DNA of 64,000 bases from Kordiimonas sp. (GCA_002700365.1 PADB01000012.1:434001-498000); one strand, 5' to 3'; counted from the stretch's first letter, positions 35,998 to 46,603 are shown. Numbers and translations: made by a program. Notes: generated from the letters alone by a model not told the origin.

Positions 35998-36984
35998 CTA
36001 TGCCGCCTGTCTTTCCAATAAAGGTTCGAAAAACCCTTCCAAAGCGGCATACACATCAACAGGATCATCTAACTGATTAACACGGTTTCTAAATTCCGCA
36101 GATCCATGCAATCCCTTTGTATACCAGGACAAATGTTTCCGCGCGACCCTCAGGCCCGTATGCACACCATAATGATCCAACATTTCCTGATAATGTGACC
36201 TAAGTGTTTCATATTGCTTTAACAGTGGCGGCTCCGGCAATTCTTGTCCCGTACGCAGGTAATGTATGATCTGCCCTAAAAACCATGGGCGGCCATAACA
36301 GCCCCGTCCCACCATCACGCCATCTGCGCCTGAGACTTCCCTGATCCACCGGGCATCTTCCATGGTTACAACGTCACCATTTGCAATAACCGGAATAGAA
36401 ACGGCCTCTTTAACCTGCCTGATGAACGCCCAATCAGAAGACCCGCGATAAAACTGACAACGGGTACGCCCATGAACTGTGACCATTTTAATACCGGCGC
36501 TTTCAGCGATGCGGGCCAGCTCCGGGGCATTACGACTATTATCATCCCACCCCGTACGCATTTTTAAGGTCACCGGAACATCAACTGATTTTACTGTTTT
36601 TTCAATAATTTCTGCCGCTATCTTAAGGTCTTTCATTAAGGCCGATCCTGCATAACCATTAACAACCTTTTTGGCCGGGCAACCCATATTAATATCAATG
36701 ATCTTCGCCCCAAGATCCACATTCATTCTGGCTGCCTCAGCCACCATATCCGCGTTACATCCTGCAAGCTGCACTGACATTGGAAACACATCATCACTAC
36801 CAGACGCCATCTTGACCGTACGCCGGTTAGAATGCACCATCGCCTGACTGGCGATCATTTCCGATACCACAAGGCCAGCCCCGAATTTCTTTACCGTCCG
36901 ACGAAAAGGCAAGTCAGTAACACCCGCCATAGGAGCCAGAATAACAGGATCTGAAATAGATATATCACCAAGCTGAATGGTCAT
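35998..36984 (-). CDS. dusB: tRNA-dihydrouridine synthase DusB (NifR3)
   Basis: 328 residues, FMN TIM barrel. [13 protein letters not shown] and the catalytic Cys loop [20 protein letters not shown] are diagnostic, with [12 protein letters not shown] at the FMN phosphate site. It reduces uridines in the tRNA D-loop. It is the first gene of the dusB-ntrBC-ntrYX run, the arrangement that gave the old name nifR3. Confidence 0.95.
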   Translation of the reverse strand: MTIQLGDISISDPVILAPMAGVTDLPFRRTVKKFGAGLVVSEMIASQAMVHSNRRTVKMASGSDDVFPMSVQLAGCNADMVAEAARMNVDLGAKIIDINMGCPAKKVVNGYAGSALMKDLKIAAEIIEKTVKSVDVPVTLKMRTGWDDNSRNAPELARIAESAGIKMVTVHGRTRCQFYRGSSDWAFIRQVKEAVSIPVIANGDVVTMEDARWIREVSGADGVMVGRGCYGRPWFLGQIIHYLRTGQELPEPPLLKQYETLRSHYQEMLDHYGVHTGLRVARKHLSWYTKGLHGSAEFRNRVNQLDDPVDVYAALEGFFEPLLERQAA

Positions 36985-37035
36985 TTAATAGGCACCAATT
37001 TGCATTGATTAATAATTAAGCAGAAATACGTCCGC

Positions 37036-37064
37036 ACTATAGCCTAACTTCTGCTGATGGTCAA
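37036..37064 (-). promoter_or_regulatory. Sigma-70 promoter of the dusB-ntr operon
   Basis: On the minus strand TTGACC, 17 bases, TATAGT, with a start near 37029 and a leader of about 45 bases before dusB. It is one of the best housekeeping promoter matches in the window. Confidence 0.6.
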
Positions 37065-37130
37065 AACAGTTGATCTTTTTTTCCATACAGGACACAAAAA
37101 GCATCAACCTTATTATTTAGGGATCTGATA

Positions 37131-38291
37131 ATGACAATTGCCGCACTTATTGTTGCTGCCGGACGCGGCCATCGCGTTGGTGGAAATATACCAAAGCAAT
37201 ATTTGCCGTTAGGTGAGAAAACCGTTCTCTATCACACGATTTCTTGTTTCCTCAATCATCCTGAGATCACTCATGTTCAGGTCGTTATACATCCTGATGA
37301 CAATGCACTGTATGAAAAGTATATAGATGGGCTTTGCCTAGCGCCTCCTGTCCACGGTGGTCAAAGCCGACAAGAATCGGTCCGATTTGGCCTTGACGCA
37401 TTGACGCCCATGTCACCTGATATTGTTCTCATACATGATGCTGCCCGCCCTTTTTGTAATGATAAATTGATTTCTGACGTTATCGAAAAGGTGCGGACTA
37501 ACCGTAACGCAATTCCCGCAATGCCGATTGTTGATACTCTCAAACGTGCCGAAGGCGGTGTTATTACAGCGACGGTTAATCGGGAGCAACTCTATCGCGT
37601 GCAGACACCACAAGGCTTTATGTACAAAGACATCTGCGCTGCGCATCATGCAACGACAAAACTGGACCTCACTGATGATGCGGCAGTAATGGAAAATGCG
37701 GGTTATACATTACACATTGTGACCGGGCACCAGGACAACTATAAAATAACAACGTCAGAAGACCTTATGAAAGCCCAAGACTTTATGCGGATATGCCAAG
37801 AAACACGTACGGGCATGGGCTATGATGTCCACGCGTTCGAACCGGGAAATCAGGTAACCCTTTGCGGTGTGACCATCAACCATGACAAAAGTCTTAAGGG
37901 ACATTCAGATGCCGATGTGGCCATGCATGCCTTGACCGACGCCCTTTTCGGCGCATTGGGCGCAGGCGATATTGGGGATCACTTCCCCCCCTCCGATGCT
38001 AAGTGGAAGGGGGCCCCGTCAGAAATCTTCCTGAAAAAGGCTATCGACCTGGTACGCGCGCACCAAGGTCAGATTAACCATGTTGACCTGACTATCATCT
38101 GCGAAGCTCCGAAAATCAGCCCGCATCGTGATGACATGCGTGAACGCCTCAGTGAAATCATGTCCCTGCCTGTGGGCAGGATCAGCGTCAAGGCAACAAC
38201 AACAGAACGCCTCGGCTTTACGGGACGAAAGGAAGGTATAGCTGCGCAGGCTATTGCCACCATCCAGCTTCCCCGACCAAAGGATAAATAG
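37131..38291 (+). CDS. ispDF: Bifunctional IspD/IspF of the MEP isoprenoid pathway
   Basis: 386 residues. IspD part (about 1-220): AALIVAAGRGHRVGGNIPKQYLPL, LIHDAARPF and TDDAAVMENAG. IspF part (about 225-386): TGMGYDVHAF, HSDADVAMHALTDALFGALGAGDIGDHFPPSD and the C-terminal TTERLGFTGRKEGIAAQA. It carries out the CTP-transferase and cyclodiphosphate synthase steps. The IspDF fusion is characteristic of alpha- and epsilonproteobacteria. AGGG lies before the ATG. Confidence 0.96.
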   Translation: MTIAALIVAAGRGHRVGGNIPKQYLPLGEKTVLYHTISCFLNHPEITHVQVVIHPDDNALYEKYIDGLCLAPPVHGGQSRQESVRFGLDALTPMSPDIVLIHDAARPFCNDKLISDVIEKVRTNRNAIPAMPIVDTLKRAEGGVITATVNREQLYRVQTPQGFMYKDICAAHHATTKLDLTDDAAVMENAGYTLHIVTGHQDNYKITTSEDLMKAQDFMRICQETRTGMGYDVHAFEPGNQVTLCGVTINHDKSLKGHSDADVAMHALTDALFGALGAGDIGDHFPPSDAKWKGAPSEIFLKKAIDLVRAHQGQINHVDLTIICEAPKISPHRDDMRERLSEIMSLPVGRISVKATTTERLGFTGRKEGIAAQAIATIQLPRPKDK

Positions 38292-38293
38292 AT

Positions 38294-38788
38294 ATGAACG
38301 CCTCCCCTTCCCAATGGCCCAGTGCCTATCGTCACCCGGCATTTTGGTTTGCCACTTGGTTTGGTGCTGGCCTCACCCCCAAAGCCCCAGGCACTTGGGG
38401 GTCTCTTGCAGCCCTACCTTTCGCCTGGGTCATTATGGAACAGGGCGGACATTACGCTCTCATGATCGCGATAACCCTTGTTTTCTTCATCGGCCTTTGG
38501 GCCAGTAAAGTCTTTATGAAAAAAACTGGTCAAAGTGATCCCGGACAGATCGTGATCGATGAAGTCGTCGGCCAATGGATAGCATGCTTACCGATTGCCT
38601 CAGGCCCCAACCTCCCCGAATTTGTGTTAGCTTTAGTATCATTCCGTATGTTTGATATATACAAACCTTGGCCAGTTTCTATTTTTGACAAAAAAGATCA
38701 TAGTGCCTTTGGCGTCATGATGGATGACGTGATTGCCGGATTCATGGCGGCACTGGTAATGGTAGGTTTTTATGTCTTTATTCGATAA
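38294..38788 (+). CDS. pgpA: Phosphatidylglycerophosphatase A
   Basis: 164 residues, membrane enzyme. FGAGLTPKAPGTWGSLAALP at the start and VIDEVVGQWIA, with a later SFRMFDIYKPWP, match PgpA. It dephosphorylates PGP to phosphatidylglycerol. It follows ispDF by two bases with AAGGA as ribosome site, and its end overlaps the next gene. Confidence 0.94.
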   Translation: MNASPSQWPSAYRHPAFWFATWFGAGLTPKAPGTWGSLAALPFAWVIMEQGGHYALMIAITLVFFIGLWASKVFMKKTGQSDPGQIVIDEVVGQWIACLPIASGPNLPEFVLALVSFRMFDIYKPWPVSIFDKKDHSAFGVMMDDVIAGFMAALVMVGFYVFIR

Positions 38789-39287
38789 TGACATTATTAA
38801 GCAGGCCGATACAGTTTTACGTATGGCCCGAAAAGCGAAACTGTCAATTGCGACCGCAGAATCGTGCACGGGAGGCTTGATTATTGGCTGTCTTACGGAA
38901 ATCCCCGGCTCATCCGATGTCGTGCAAGCAGGTCTTGTGACTTATTCCAATCATGCGAAAACCACACTTTTAAATGTTTCGCCCGCCTTAATTGATCATC
39001 ACGGCGCTGTCAGTAAAGAAGTCGCCCTGGCTATGACCGAAGGTGCCTTAAATCAGACAACTGCGGATCTTGTCATCGCCGTTACAGGAATTGCCGGGCC
39101 AGGCGGGGGAAGTGCTGATAAGCCAGTCGGACTAGTGCATTTTGCTGCGCAACGTCGCGGACACCCGCCGCAACATAAGGCTGAAATTTTTTCTGATCAG
39201 TCTCGCATGGATGTTCGGCTGGAAACAGTGAGGGCATCCCTAATGATGCTCACATCGTTAATCGATCACACAGATGTGTCGCCATAA
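38772..39287 (+). CDS. pncC: CinA C-terminal family, nicotinamide-nucleotide amidase
   Basis: 171 residues, only the CinA C-terminal domain: IATAESCTGGLIIGCLTEIPGSS, TYSNHAKTTLL and VTGIAGPGGGSADKPVGLVHFA. The Ser of ESCTGG is the likely nucleophile that deamidates NMN to NaMN. It overlaps pgpA by 17 bases and ratA (convergent) by 22 bases. Confidence 0.9.
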   Translation: MSLFDNDIIKQADTVLRMARKAKLSIATAESCTGGLIIGCLTEIPGSSDVVQAGLVTYSNHAKTTLLNVSPALIDHHGAVSKEVALAMTEGALNQTTADLVIAVTGIAGPGGGSADKPVGLVHFAAQRRGHPPQHKAEIFSDQSRMDVRLETVRASLMMLTSLIDHTDVSP

Positions 39288-39706
39288 AGAACTGCGGCGC
39301 GATCTTCAAAGGCCTTAACCATACGATGCACGGCTTCCGTAAATAAGCTGCCGACAAGTTTTTCAAACATCTTATTTTTAAATTCAAAATCGACCATAAA
39401 ATCTACTGTCGTACTACCGTCTTCATTTTCATCAAATATCCAACGGTTCTGCAGATATTGTAACGGACCCTTGACGTATTCAACGTCAATTCTGTTGGGA
39501 CTAAACGTAACATGAGATGTAAAACGCTCACGAAACAGCTTAAAACCAATCACTAGGTCTGCATGCAGACTGTTTCCTTGACGACGCAAAATACGCGACC
39601 CAAGGCACCACGGCAGAAATTCCGGGTATTTTTCCACATCCGACACTAAATCAAAAAGCTGTTGCGATGTATATGGCAACACCTTGACTTCTTTATGTTG
39701 GGGCAT
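39266..39706 (-). CDS. Coenzyme Q-binding COQ10/RatA-family START protein
   Basis: 146 residues with the START/COQ10 pattern: LPYTSQQLFDLVSDVEKYPEFLPWC near the N-terminus and FEFKNKMFEKLVGSLFTEAVHRMVKAFEDRA at the end, which I cite by its key part KMFEKLVGSLF. The family binds lipids such as ubiquinone; Escherichia RatA can inhibit ribosome joining. Its place after lipA is conserved in alphaproteobacteria and favours a ubiquinone role. The last 22 bases overlap pncC. Confidence 0.9.
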   Translation of the reverse strand: MPQHKEVKVLPYTSQQLFDLVSDVEKYPEFLPWCLGSRILRRQGNSLHADLVIGFKLFRERFTSHVTFSPNRIDVEYVKGPLQYLQNRWIFDENEDGSTTVDFMVDFEFKNKMFEKLVGSLFTEAVHRMVKAFEDRAAVLYGDTSV

Positions 39707-39713
39707 GGAACTT

Positions 39714-40709
39714 TTATTCCTCAGGAGGGATAATCTTCAGATCTTCAACCAAGATCGGCGCATCCGGCTGATGTAGCGCAGACGCCCCCTCTACCGCAAG
39801 CTTTTCTTCCCGTGCGGCCTTTAATTGTTGGAAATCATCTCCAGCTAAATAGGACGAACGGGTAAGCGGTGACGCAGAGACCATCAAGAAGCCCTTGGCT
39901 CTTGCCATTTTTTCATAGGAAGAAAATTCATCCGGTGTGACAAAACGCGCCACCTTCGCGTGACGTTTTGTCGGTTGTAGATACTGGCCGATGGTCAAAA
40001 AATCGATATTGGCAGAACGCATGTCATCCATAACCTGATGCACTTCCTGCTTTTCTTCACCCAATCCCACCATAATGCCGGACTTTGTAAAGATAGCTGG
40101 ATTAACCTGCTTGACGCGATCCAGCAACTTCAGAGAATGATAATAACGCGCACCGGGGCGGATTGTTGTATAGAGCCGTGGTACAGTTTCCAGATTATGG
40201 TTATAGACATCCGGCCCGGCCTCAACGACTTTTTCCATCGCACCCGGCTTATTGCGGAAATCAGGCGTTAGAATTTCAATAGTCGTGTCAGGCGTCAACG
40301 CCCGCAACCGTTGAATAACTTTTACAAACTGTGATGCCCCACCATCATCCAGATCATCCCTGTCCACAGATGTAATAACAATATGCTTTAACCCCATCTC
40401 AGCCGCGGCAGCGGCTACGTGCTCCGGTTCTAATGGGTCCACAGGCCGGCCCATACCGGTTTTAATGTTACAGAAGGCGCAGGCACGTGTACAAACATCA
40501 CCCAAAATCATAACAGTGGCGTGCTTCTGGCTCCAACATTCCCCAATGTTCGGACATGCAGCTTCTTCACAGACCGTATTCAGTTTCAGACCACGCATCA
40601 AATTACGGGTCTCGTGATATTGCTTTGACACAGGTGCCTTGACACGTATCCAATCAGGTTTACGCAAAGGCGCATCCTTATCATCGCGTATCGGCCTTAC
40701 ATCACTCAT
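39714..40709 (-). CDS. lipA: Lipoyl synthase
   Basis: 331 residues, radical SAM enzyme with two 4Fe-4S clusters: the auxiliary [12 protein letters not shown] and the SAM cluster CTRACAFC. It inserts sulphurs into octanoyl-E2. Right upstream are the PDH genes that carry lipoyl domains, so cofactor and apo-enzymes are co-located. The start is ATG 40709 ([10 protein letters not shown]); ATG 40727 and 40745 are in-frame alternatives with equally modest ribosome sites. Confidence 0.96.
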   Translation of the reverse strand: MSDVRPIRDDKDAPLRKPDWIRVKAPVSKQYHETRNLMRGLKLNTVCEEAACPNIGECWSQKHATVMILGDVCTRACAFCNIKTGMGRPVDPLEPEHVAAAAAEMGLKHIVITSVDRDDLDDGGASQFVKVIQRLRALTPDTTIEILTPDFRNKPGAMEKVVEAGPDVYNHNLETVPRLYTTIRPGARYYHSLKLLDRVKQVNPAIFTKSGIMVGLGEEKQEVHQVMDDMRSANIDFLTIGQYLQPTKRHAKVARFVTPDEFSSYEKMARAKGFLMVSASPLTRSSYLAGDDFQQLKAAREEKLAVEGASALHQPDAPILVEDLKIIPPEE

Positions 40710-40770
40710 GCCTGTTCTTTCTTTCATTACGCCTGCCAATACCACCTAGAGCGTGGTGTTTCTTGACCGC

Positions 40771-42192
40771 TTAAAAATGCAGTGCTTTCCCATAAGCATC
40801 AAGGACGGATTCATGCATCATTTCAGATAATGTCGGATGTGGGAAAACCGTATGCATTAATTCTGCTTCCGTAGTCTCCAAAGTACGTGAAATCGTATAG
40901 CCTTGGATCATTTCTGTTACTTCAGCACCAACCATATGCGCCCCTAACAATTCGCCTGTTTTGTCGTCAAAAATCGTTTTCACCAAACCTTCAGGCTCAC
41001 CCAGCGCAATCGCCTTACCATTACCCATGAACGGAAAACGACCAACACGGACTTTATAGCCCTGCTCCTTGGCTTTGGCTTCAGTCAGCCCAACACTCGC
41101 GACCTGTGGCCGGCAATAGGTACAGCCCGGAATATTGCCCTTATCCAAAGGATGCAGGTCTTTAATTTCTTTATTACCTGCATCTTGTGCAATTTTCTCC
41201 GCTACAATCACACCTTCATGGCTGGCTTTATGAGCCAACCATGGTGCTCCCGTCAGATCACCAATGGCGTACAGGCCCTTAACACCCGTAAAGCCCCACT
41301 CATCGGTAACAACGTGACCACGGTCGATTTTTACACCGGCTTCTTCCAGACCTAAGTCCTCAACGTTACCAGTAATCCCGATCGCGAGAATAACCCGGTC
41401 AACTGTAATCGCCTGTGTCTTGTTATCCTTGGTCTTCACCGTACAAGCTACAGAATTAGAGCCCTTTTCCAGTTTTTCAACCGTGGCATTAGTTAAAATG
41501 TTCATGCCTTGCGCCTTGAAGGACTTCTCCGCAAAAGCAGAAATCTCTTCATCTTCCACAGGCATAACACGGTCCATCATTTCAACAACCGTCACATCCG
41601 CGCCCAGTTCATTATAGAAACTGGCGAATTCAATGCCAATAGCACCAGAACCAATCACAAGCATGGATTTTGGCATATCATCCGGGACCAGTGCGTGCTT
41701 ATAGGTCCAAACCAGTTTACCATCAGCCTTTAGATGTGGAAGTTCACGGGCCCGCGCACCAGTGGCCAGAACGATATTTGCGCCCTCCACATCAGCGACT
41801 TTCTTACCGTCCTTCTCCACAACCAGCTTGCCTGCACCAGCCAGCTTCGCGGCCCCTTCAATCACGGTAATTTTATTCTTCTTCATCAAATGGCCAATAC
41901 CACCACTTAACTGCGAAGCAACACCACGACTGCGCTTTACGACTTTTTGCAGGTCAAAACTGACCCCATCAGCACTCAGACCATAATCCGCCGCATGCTT
42001 CATGTTGTGATAAACTTCAGCCGATCGCAGCAGAGCCTTCGTCGGGATACACCCCCAGTTTAAGCAGATGCCGCCCAGATGTTCACGCTCAATAACAGCC
42101 GTTTTCATGCCTAACTGGGCAGAACGGATCGCCGCAACATAACCCCCTGGGCCACCGCCCACGACAACAGTATCAAATTTTTGTACAGACAT
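40771..42192 (-). CDS. lpdA: Dihydrolipoyl dehydrogenase (E3)
   Basis: 473 residues. FAD site VVVGGGPGGYVAAIRSAQLG, redox disulfide GGICLNWGCIPTKALL, NAD site GSGAIGIEFASFYNELGADV, and the C-terminal HPHPTLSE with the active-site His. It reoxidises dihydrolipoamide in PDH. ATG 42192 has GGGGGA six bases upstream; a TTG two codons earlier is less likely. No lipoyl domain is fused to this E3. Confidence 0.96.
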   Translation of the reverse strand: MSVQKFDTVVVGGGPGGYVAAIRSAQLGMKTAVIEREHLGGICLNWGCIPTKALLRSAEVYHNMKHAADYGLSADGVSFDLQKVVKRSRGVASQLSGGIGHLMKKNKITVIEGAAKLAGAGKLVVEKDGKKVADVEGANIVLATGARARELPHLKADGKLVWTYKHALVPDDMPKSMLVIGSGAIGIEFASFYNELGADVTVVEMMDRVMPVEDEEISAFAEKSFKAQGMNILTNATVEKLEKGSNSVACTVKTKDNKTQAITVDRVILAIGITGNVEDLGLEEAGVKIDRGHVVTDEWGFTGVKGLYAIGDLTGAPWLAHKASHEGVIVAEKIAQDAGNKEIKDLHPLDKGNIPGCTYCRPQVASVGLTEAKAKEQGYKVRVGRFPFMGNGKAIALGEPEGLVKTIFDDKTGELLGAHMVGAEVTEMIQGYTISRTLETTEAELMHTVFPHPTLSEMMHESVLDAYGKALHF

Positions 42193-42203
42193 ACTCAATC
42201 CCC

Positions 42204-43496
42204 CTACAACAACATCGTCAGCGGTTCTTCCAAGAGCTGTTTCAGTACACCCAAATACTCAGCCCCTACAGCCCCATCAAGTGCCCGGTGATCCAATGAC
42301 AGTGTGCATGTCATCACGGTTGCAACCGCGACAGCCCCATCACGAATAACAGCACGCTGTTCGCCGGCACCTACGGCCAGAATTGCCGCTTGTGGTGGAC
42401 TAATCACAGCATCGAAATGCTTGATGCCGAACATCCCGAGATTAGACAGAGAAAATGTGCCGCCTTGGTATTCCTCAGGCATGAGCTTACCGTCACGAGC
42501 TTTCATCGCCAGCTCTTTCATTTCCGCAGAAATTTCAGCTAAGCCCTTGCCATCAGCTCCTTTAATAACAGGAGTAATAAGGCCACCATCAATAGCAACG
42601 GCCACTGAAATATCCGCGCGTTCGAACTGATAAATCTTGTCGCCCGCATATTGCACATTAGCCGCGGGCACTTTTTTCAATGCCAAGGCGGAGGCGCGTA
42701 TAATAAAATCATTCACGGACAGCTTATACTCATCTGTACGGCTGTTCAGTTCTTTACGTAGAGCCAACAGATTATCTAGCTCCACATCTATATTCAGATA
42801 GAAATGCGGAACAGTTTGCTTGGATTCCGTCAGGCGGCGCGCAATCGTCTTACGCATATTATTCAGCTTGACTTCAGTGTATGGAACATCGGCGGGTGGT
42901 GGTGCAATATCACCAGAAGCCGCAGGTGCAGCAGTCGCCACAGACTTCTCAACCGTCGTCGCGGTAGCAGCTTCGGCTGCGGAGGCAGAAATACCTTCAA
43001 CATCACGTTTGATAATACGGCCATACGGACCGCTACCTGTGACACCGGACAGGTCCACGCCCTTTTGGCTCGCAATACGCCGCGCTAGCGGAGAAGCAAA
43101 AATACGCGCACCATCCGCCGCATCTACAGATGCAACAGCTGGTGCGGTCGGTGCAGAGGCTGCCGCCGCAGGAGCCGTTTCTGCGGGTTCAGCTGCGGCT
43201 GGCTGTGCCGGTGCGGCACCCGCACTATATCCTTCTAGCGCAGAAGCATCTTCACCTTCTTCAAGAACCAAAGCGATAAGCTCACCGACAGCCACATCCT
43301 CTGTCCCTTCAGTAATCAGGATTTTACCCATCTTACCTTCATCAACAGTTTCAAATTCCATTGTCGCCTTATCGGTTTCAATCTCGGCGATAATATCACC
43401 ACTCGTAATTTCATCGCCTTCCTGAACAGACCACTTCGCAAGTGTGCCGGACTCCATCGTCGGAGACAAAGCTGGCATACGAATTTCTATTGGCAT
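42204..43496 (-). CDS. pdhC: Pyruvate dehydrogenase E2, dihydrolipoamide acetyltransferase
   Basis: 430 residues. One lipoyl domain (1-80, lipoyl Lys43 in ETDKATMEF), an Ala/Pro-rich linker, the peripheral-subunit-binding domain ([19 protein letters not shown]) and the catalytic domain ending with the active-site motif DHRALDGA. It moves the acetyl group to CoA and builds the complex core. The lipoyl domain is nearly identical to the one on PdhB. Confidence 0.95.
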   Translation of the reverse strand: MPIEIRMPALSPTMESGTLAKWSVQEGDEITSGDIIAEIETDKATMEFETVDEGKMGKILITEGTEDVAVGELIALVLEEGEDASALEGYSAGAAPAQPAAAEPAETAPAAAASAPTAPAVASVDAADGARIFASPLARRIASQKGVDLSGVTGSGPYGRIIKRDVEGISASAAEAATATTVEKSVATAAPAASGDIAPPPADVPYTEVKLNNMRKTIARRLTESKQTVPHFYLNIDVELDNLLALRKELNSRTDEYKLSVNDFIIRASALALKKVPAANVQYAGDKIYQFERADISVAVAIDGGLITPVIKGADGKGLAEISAEMKELAMKARDGKLMPEEYQGGTFSLSNLGMFGIKHFDAVISPPQAAILAVGAGEQRAVIRDGAVAVATVMTCTLSLDHRALDGAVGAEYLGVLKQLLEEPLTMLL

Positions 43497-43511
43497 TTCT
43501 TTATCCCCACA

Positions 43512-44888
43512 TTAATCGACATAACAAACGGCTTTCGCCGCCTTAACGACGTCATCAACCTTGACCAATGCCAATTTTTCTAGATTCGCGGCATAAGGCA
43601 TCGGCACATCAACGTTGGTCACACGCGTCACTGGCGCATCCAGATAATCAAAGGCACGTTCCATCAGACAGGCTGAAATTTCAGAACTGACTGAACATGT
43701 AGGCCAACCTTCTTCCACACAAACAATGCGATTTGTTTTCTGCACCGATGCAATAACCGTATCGATATCCAAAGGTCGGATTGTCCGCAGATCGATAACT
43801 TCTGCACTAATACCTTGTGCTGCAAGTTCTTCAGCCGCTTTCAGCGCAAAACCAACCGCGATAGAGTAAGACACCAGCGTCACATCCGTCCCTTCACGGA
43901 CCACTTTGGCCTTACCAATAGGGACCGTGTAATCTTCAACTTCTGGCACATCGAACTTCTCACCATAAAGCAGTTCGTTCTCCAGGAAGATCACTGGGTT
44001 TGGATTACGTATCGCTGATTTCAACAATCCCTTTGCGTCAGACGCTGAATAAGGCGACAAAACAATCAAACCCGGTACATGGGCATACCATGAAGCATAG
44101 TTTTGTGAATGCTGGGCACCCACACGGGATGCGGCACCGTTCGGGCCACGGAAGACGATTGGCGCCTTGATCTGGCCACCTGACATATAAAGCGTCTTGG
44201 CGGCTGAGTTGATGATCTGGTCAATCGCCTGCATGGCGAAATTAAAAGTCATAAATTCCACTACAGGTTTTAGCCCCGCCATGGCGGCCCCTACGCCTAA
44301 TCCTGCAAAACCATGTTCTGTAATCGGTGTGTCAATAACCCGCCGGTCGCCGAATTCTGCCAATAGACCTTGCGTGACTTTATAGGCCCCTTCGTATTCG
44401 GCAACTTCTTCACCCATTACAAAGACATTTTCATCCGTACGCATTTCTTCTGCCATGGCATCGCGCAAGGCTTCACGTACGGTGATATTGGCGAATGTTG
44501 TCCCTTCCGGCAGGGCTTCATCGGCCGCCGGGGTCAGAACGGCAGGCACTTCAGCCGGGGCCGCGGCAACAGGCTGTGCAACATCATTATTTACAGGTGC
44601 CGCAACAGCCGGGGCCGCCGCACTATCGATGGCAGACGCATCTTCACCTTCTTCTAATAGCCAGGCAATAAGTTCCCCAACAGGCACATCCTCGGCCCCT
44701 TCGGAAATTAAAATTTTGCCGATCTTGCCTTCATCCACAGCCTCAAATTCCATTGTGGCTTTATCGGTTTCAATTTCTGCAATGATGTCACCACTGGTAA
44801 TCTCATCGCCTTCTTTTACATTCCATTTTGCCAGCGTTCCGGACTCCATCGTCGGGGACAAGGCAGGCATACGAATTTCAACAGGCAT
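43512..44888 (-). CDS. pdhB: Pyruvate dehydrogenase E1 beta with fused lipoyl domain
   Basis: 458 residues. An N-terminal lipoyl domain (1-80, Lys43) and a linker precede the transketolase-type E1-beta body ([19 protein letters not shown]..., [17 protein letters not shown]) and the C-terminal [14 protein letters not shown]. The lipoyl fusion is typical of alphaproteobacterial PdhB, and ordinary E1-beta lacks it. It lies between pdhA and pdhC with short gaps. Confidence 0.95.
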   Translation of the reverse strand: MPVEIRMPALSPTMESGTLAKWNVKEGDEITSGDIIAEIETDKATMEFEAVDEGKIGKILISEGAEDVPVGELIAWLLEEGEDASAIDSAAAPAVAAPVNNDVAQPVAAAPAEVPAVLTPAADEALPEGTTFANITVREALRDAMAEEMRTDENVFVMGEEVAEYEGAYKVTQGLLAEFGDRRVIDTPITEHGFAGLGVGAAMAGLKPVVEFMTFNFAMQAIDQIINSAAKTLYMSGGQIKAPIVFRGPNGAASRVGAQHSQNYASWYAHVPGLIVLSPYSASDAKGLLKSAIRNPNPVIFLENELLYGEKFDVPEVEDYTVPIGKAKVVREGTDVTLVSYSIAVGFALKAAEELAAQGISAEVIDLRTIRPLDIDTVIASVQKTNRIVCVEEGWPTCSVSSEISACLMERAFDYLDAPVTRVTNVDVPMPYAANLEKLALVKVDDVVKAAKAVCYVD

Positions 44889-44923
44889 AATACGTTCCTA
44901 TTTATTCTTCATCAATTCAGGGA

Positions 44924-45985
44924 TTAATACGCAGTCAGAACTTCGGTATAAAGTTCCGCCGGATCCGGCTCAGGACTTTCCTGCGCGAAGGTTGCTGCCT
45001 CCGCGACGATGGCTTTGACTTCTTTGTCGATGGCCTTCAGTTCATCTTCAGTGGCGTCCTTCCCATCCAATAGGCGTTGTTTCACCTGATCTATAGGGTC
45101 ATGATCGGCCCGCATTTTCTGAACTTCTTCTTTAGAGCGGTATTTCGCCGGGTCAGACATGGAATGCCCACGATAACGATATGTTTTCATTTCCAGCAAT
45201 ATCGGCCCCTTACCTTCACGACACCATGCAACGGCACGGTCAGCCGCTTCTTTCACTGCCAGAACATTCATACCGTCAACAGCTTCACCCGGAATACGGA
45301 AACTTTCGCCACGACGGAAAAGTTCAACTTCAGAAGAAGAACGCTTTACAGATGTCCCCATGGCATATTGATTGTTCTCAACAACAAAAATCACAGGCAG
45401 GGCCCATAAAGACGCCATATTAAAGGCTTCGTAAATCTGACCTTGGTTAGCCGCACCGTCACCGAAATAGACCACACTCACATTATCTGTACCATTATAT
45501 TTGTTAGCGAATGCCAGGCCCGCTCCCAAGGGAACCTGCGCACCCACAATGCCATGGCCTCCGTAGAAGCTATGTTCCGTACTGAACATGTGCATGGAGC
45601 CGCCTTTACCTTTGGAAATACCCGTTGCACGGCCTGTCAATTCGGCCATCACGGGCTTGGGGTCAATTCCACAGGCCAGCATGTGAGCATGGTCCCGATA
45701 ACTGGTAATGACCTGGTCACCTTTTTTCAGAGCCGCCTGGATACCGCAGACGACCGCCTCTTGACCTATGTATAAGTGGCAAAAGCCGCCAATAAGTCCC
45801 ATTCCATACATTTGCCCCGCTTTTTCCTCAAAACGACGCATTAAGAGCATTTCACGGTAATATTCTAACAGCTCTTCTCCGGTTGCCTTTAACGCTTTCG
45901 CCCTAGGCAGTTTCGGTAATGCTGATGATGTAGATGCTTTTGCCTTCCGTGAAGACGAAGAATTACTTGCAGTTTGCCTTGCCAT
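44924..45985 (-). CDS. pdhA: Pyruvate dehydrogenase E1 alpha
   Basis: 353 residues. ThDP motif GDGAANQGQIYEAFNMASLW and the phosphorylation-loop-like YRYRGHSMSDPAKYRSKEE. It decarboxylates pyruvate with PdhB. A 40-residue Ser/Lys/Ala-rich start precedes the domain. The ATG at 45985 is used; the frame is open to 46057, but those codons lack family similarity and a ribosome site. It is the first gene of pdhABC-lpdA-lipA-ratA. Confidence 0.94.
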   Translation of the reverse strand: MARQTASNSSSSRKAKASTSSALPKLPRAKALKATGEELLEYYREMLLMRRFEEKAGQMYGMGLIGGFCHLYIGQEAVVCGIQAALKKGDQVITSYRDHAHMLACGIDPKPVMAELTGRATGISKGKGGSMHMFSTEHSFYGGHGIVGAQVPLGAGLAFANKYNGTDNVSVVYFGDGAANQGQIYEAFNMASLWALPVIFVVENNQYAMGTSVKRSSSEVELFRRGESFRIPGEAVDGMNVLAVKEAADRAVAWCREGKGPILLEMKTYRYRGHSMSDPAKYRSKEEVQKMRADHDPIDQVKQRLLDGKDATEDELKAIDKEVKAIVAEAATFAQESPEPDPAELYTEVLTAY

Positions 45986-46150
45986 GTTCAACCCGACCCT
46001 ATGAATGGATATCCCAAAAGTGAATATATCTGATATTTTTGCCCCCAGCATCAGCAATTTTGCTGCACCAAGTGACTAAGATCATCGCTTATAGACAAGA
46101 GAAAACAAGAACTTTTTGCAAATTAACCTAAATTGGAGTAATTGCATAAA

Positions 46151-46171
46151 ATTAACAAAAACAATGTTAAT
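46151..46171. repeat. Inverted repeat upstream of pdhA, possible operator
   Basis: ATTAACA-N7-TGTTAAT is a perfect 7-base palindrome in the 249-base AT-rich gap between ftsB and pdhA, about 170 bases before the pdhA start. The spacing (TTAA-N11-TTAA) does not fit CtrA. It may be a regulator site for the PDH operon, but no regulator is nearby. Confidence 0.4.
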
Positions 46172-46234
46172 ATTTACTGCAGTGCGCCAAATTATAAAAT
46201 ACGCAGCAGAAGTGAATTATTATTGCGCAAAACG

Positions 46235-46552
46235 TTATTGAACTGCATCTAACAGCACAACATCGTCCCGATGCGCATATCCCAGGGTATCCCGAACACG
46301 TTCATCCAAATAATCAATATCCAGACTATGGGGGTGCAGCATAGCAACTTTAGACGCCAATAATTCTTTTTCCTGACGAATCAATGCAGCGCGCAGCTCT
46401 AATGCTGCGATATCCTCTGTAAGCTGAACCTTCGCTTTCAAACCGTTATTACCCTGCACGGCATGATACGCAAAATAAGTCATCACGCAGACCGCAATAA
46501 CAGGAAGGGCAATCTGACTCGCCCGCATATTTATTTCAGCAAGAATTTTCAT
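46235..46552 (-). CDS. ftsB: Cell-division protein FtsB/DivIC family
   Basis: 105 residues: a single N-terminal membrane helix (LPVIAVCVMTYFAYHAV), a coiled coil (about 35-75, LTEDIAALELRAALIRQEKEL) and a short end DERVRDTLGYAHRDDVVLL typical of septum-formation initiators. It links the FtsQLB complex to septal wall synthesis. Its place between eno and pdhA is conserved in alphaproteobacteria. Confidence 0.9.
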   Translation of the reverse strand: MKILAEINMRASQIALPVIAVCVMTYFAYHAVQGNNGLKAKVQLTEDIAALELRAALIRQEKELLASKVAMLHPHSLDIDYLDERVRDTLGYAHRDDVVLLDAVQ

Positions 46553-46603
46553 ATGTATAGCGAATCATAGCCAGGTATTTTGGTCAAGCCTTTTTCATAC
46601 TCA

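Noticed and set aside
42820-43425. A 201-codon plus-strand frame rich in Ala/Ser
   Set aside because: It is the antisense shadow of the Ala/Pro-rich linker and lipoyl domain of pdhC.
46151-46171. CtrA site before pdhA
   Set aside because: The TTAA halves are 11 bases apart instead of seven.
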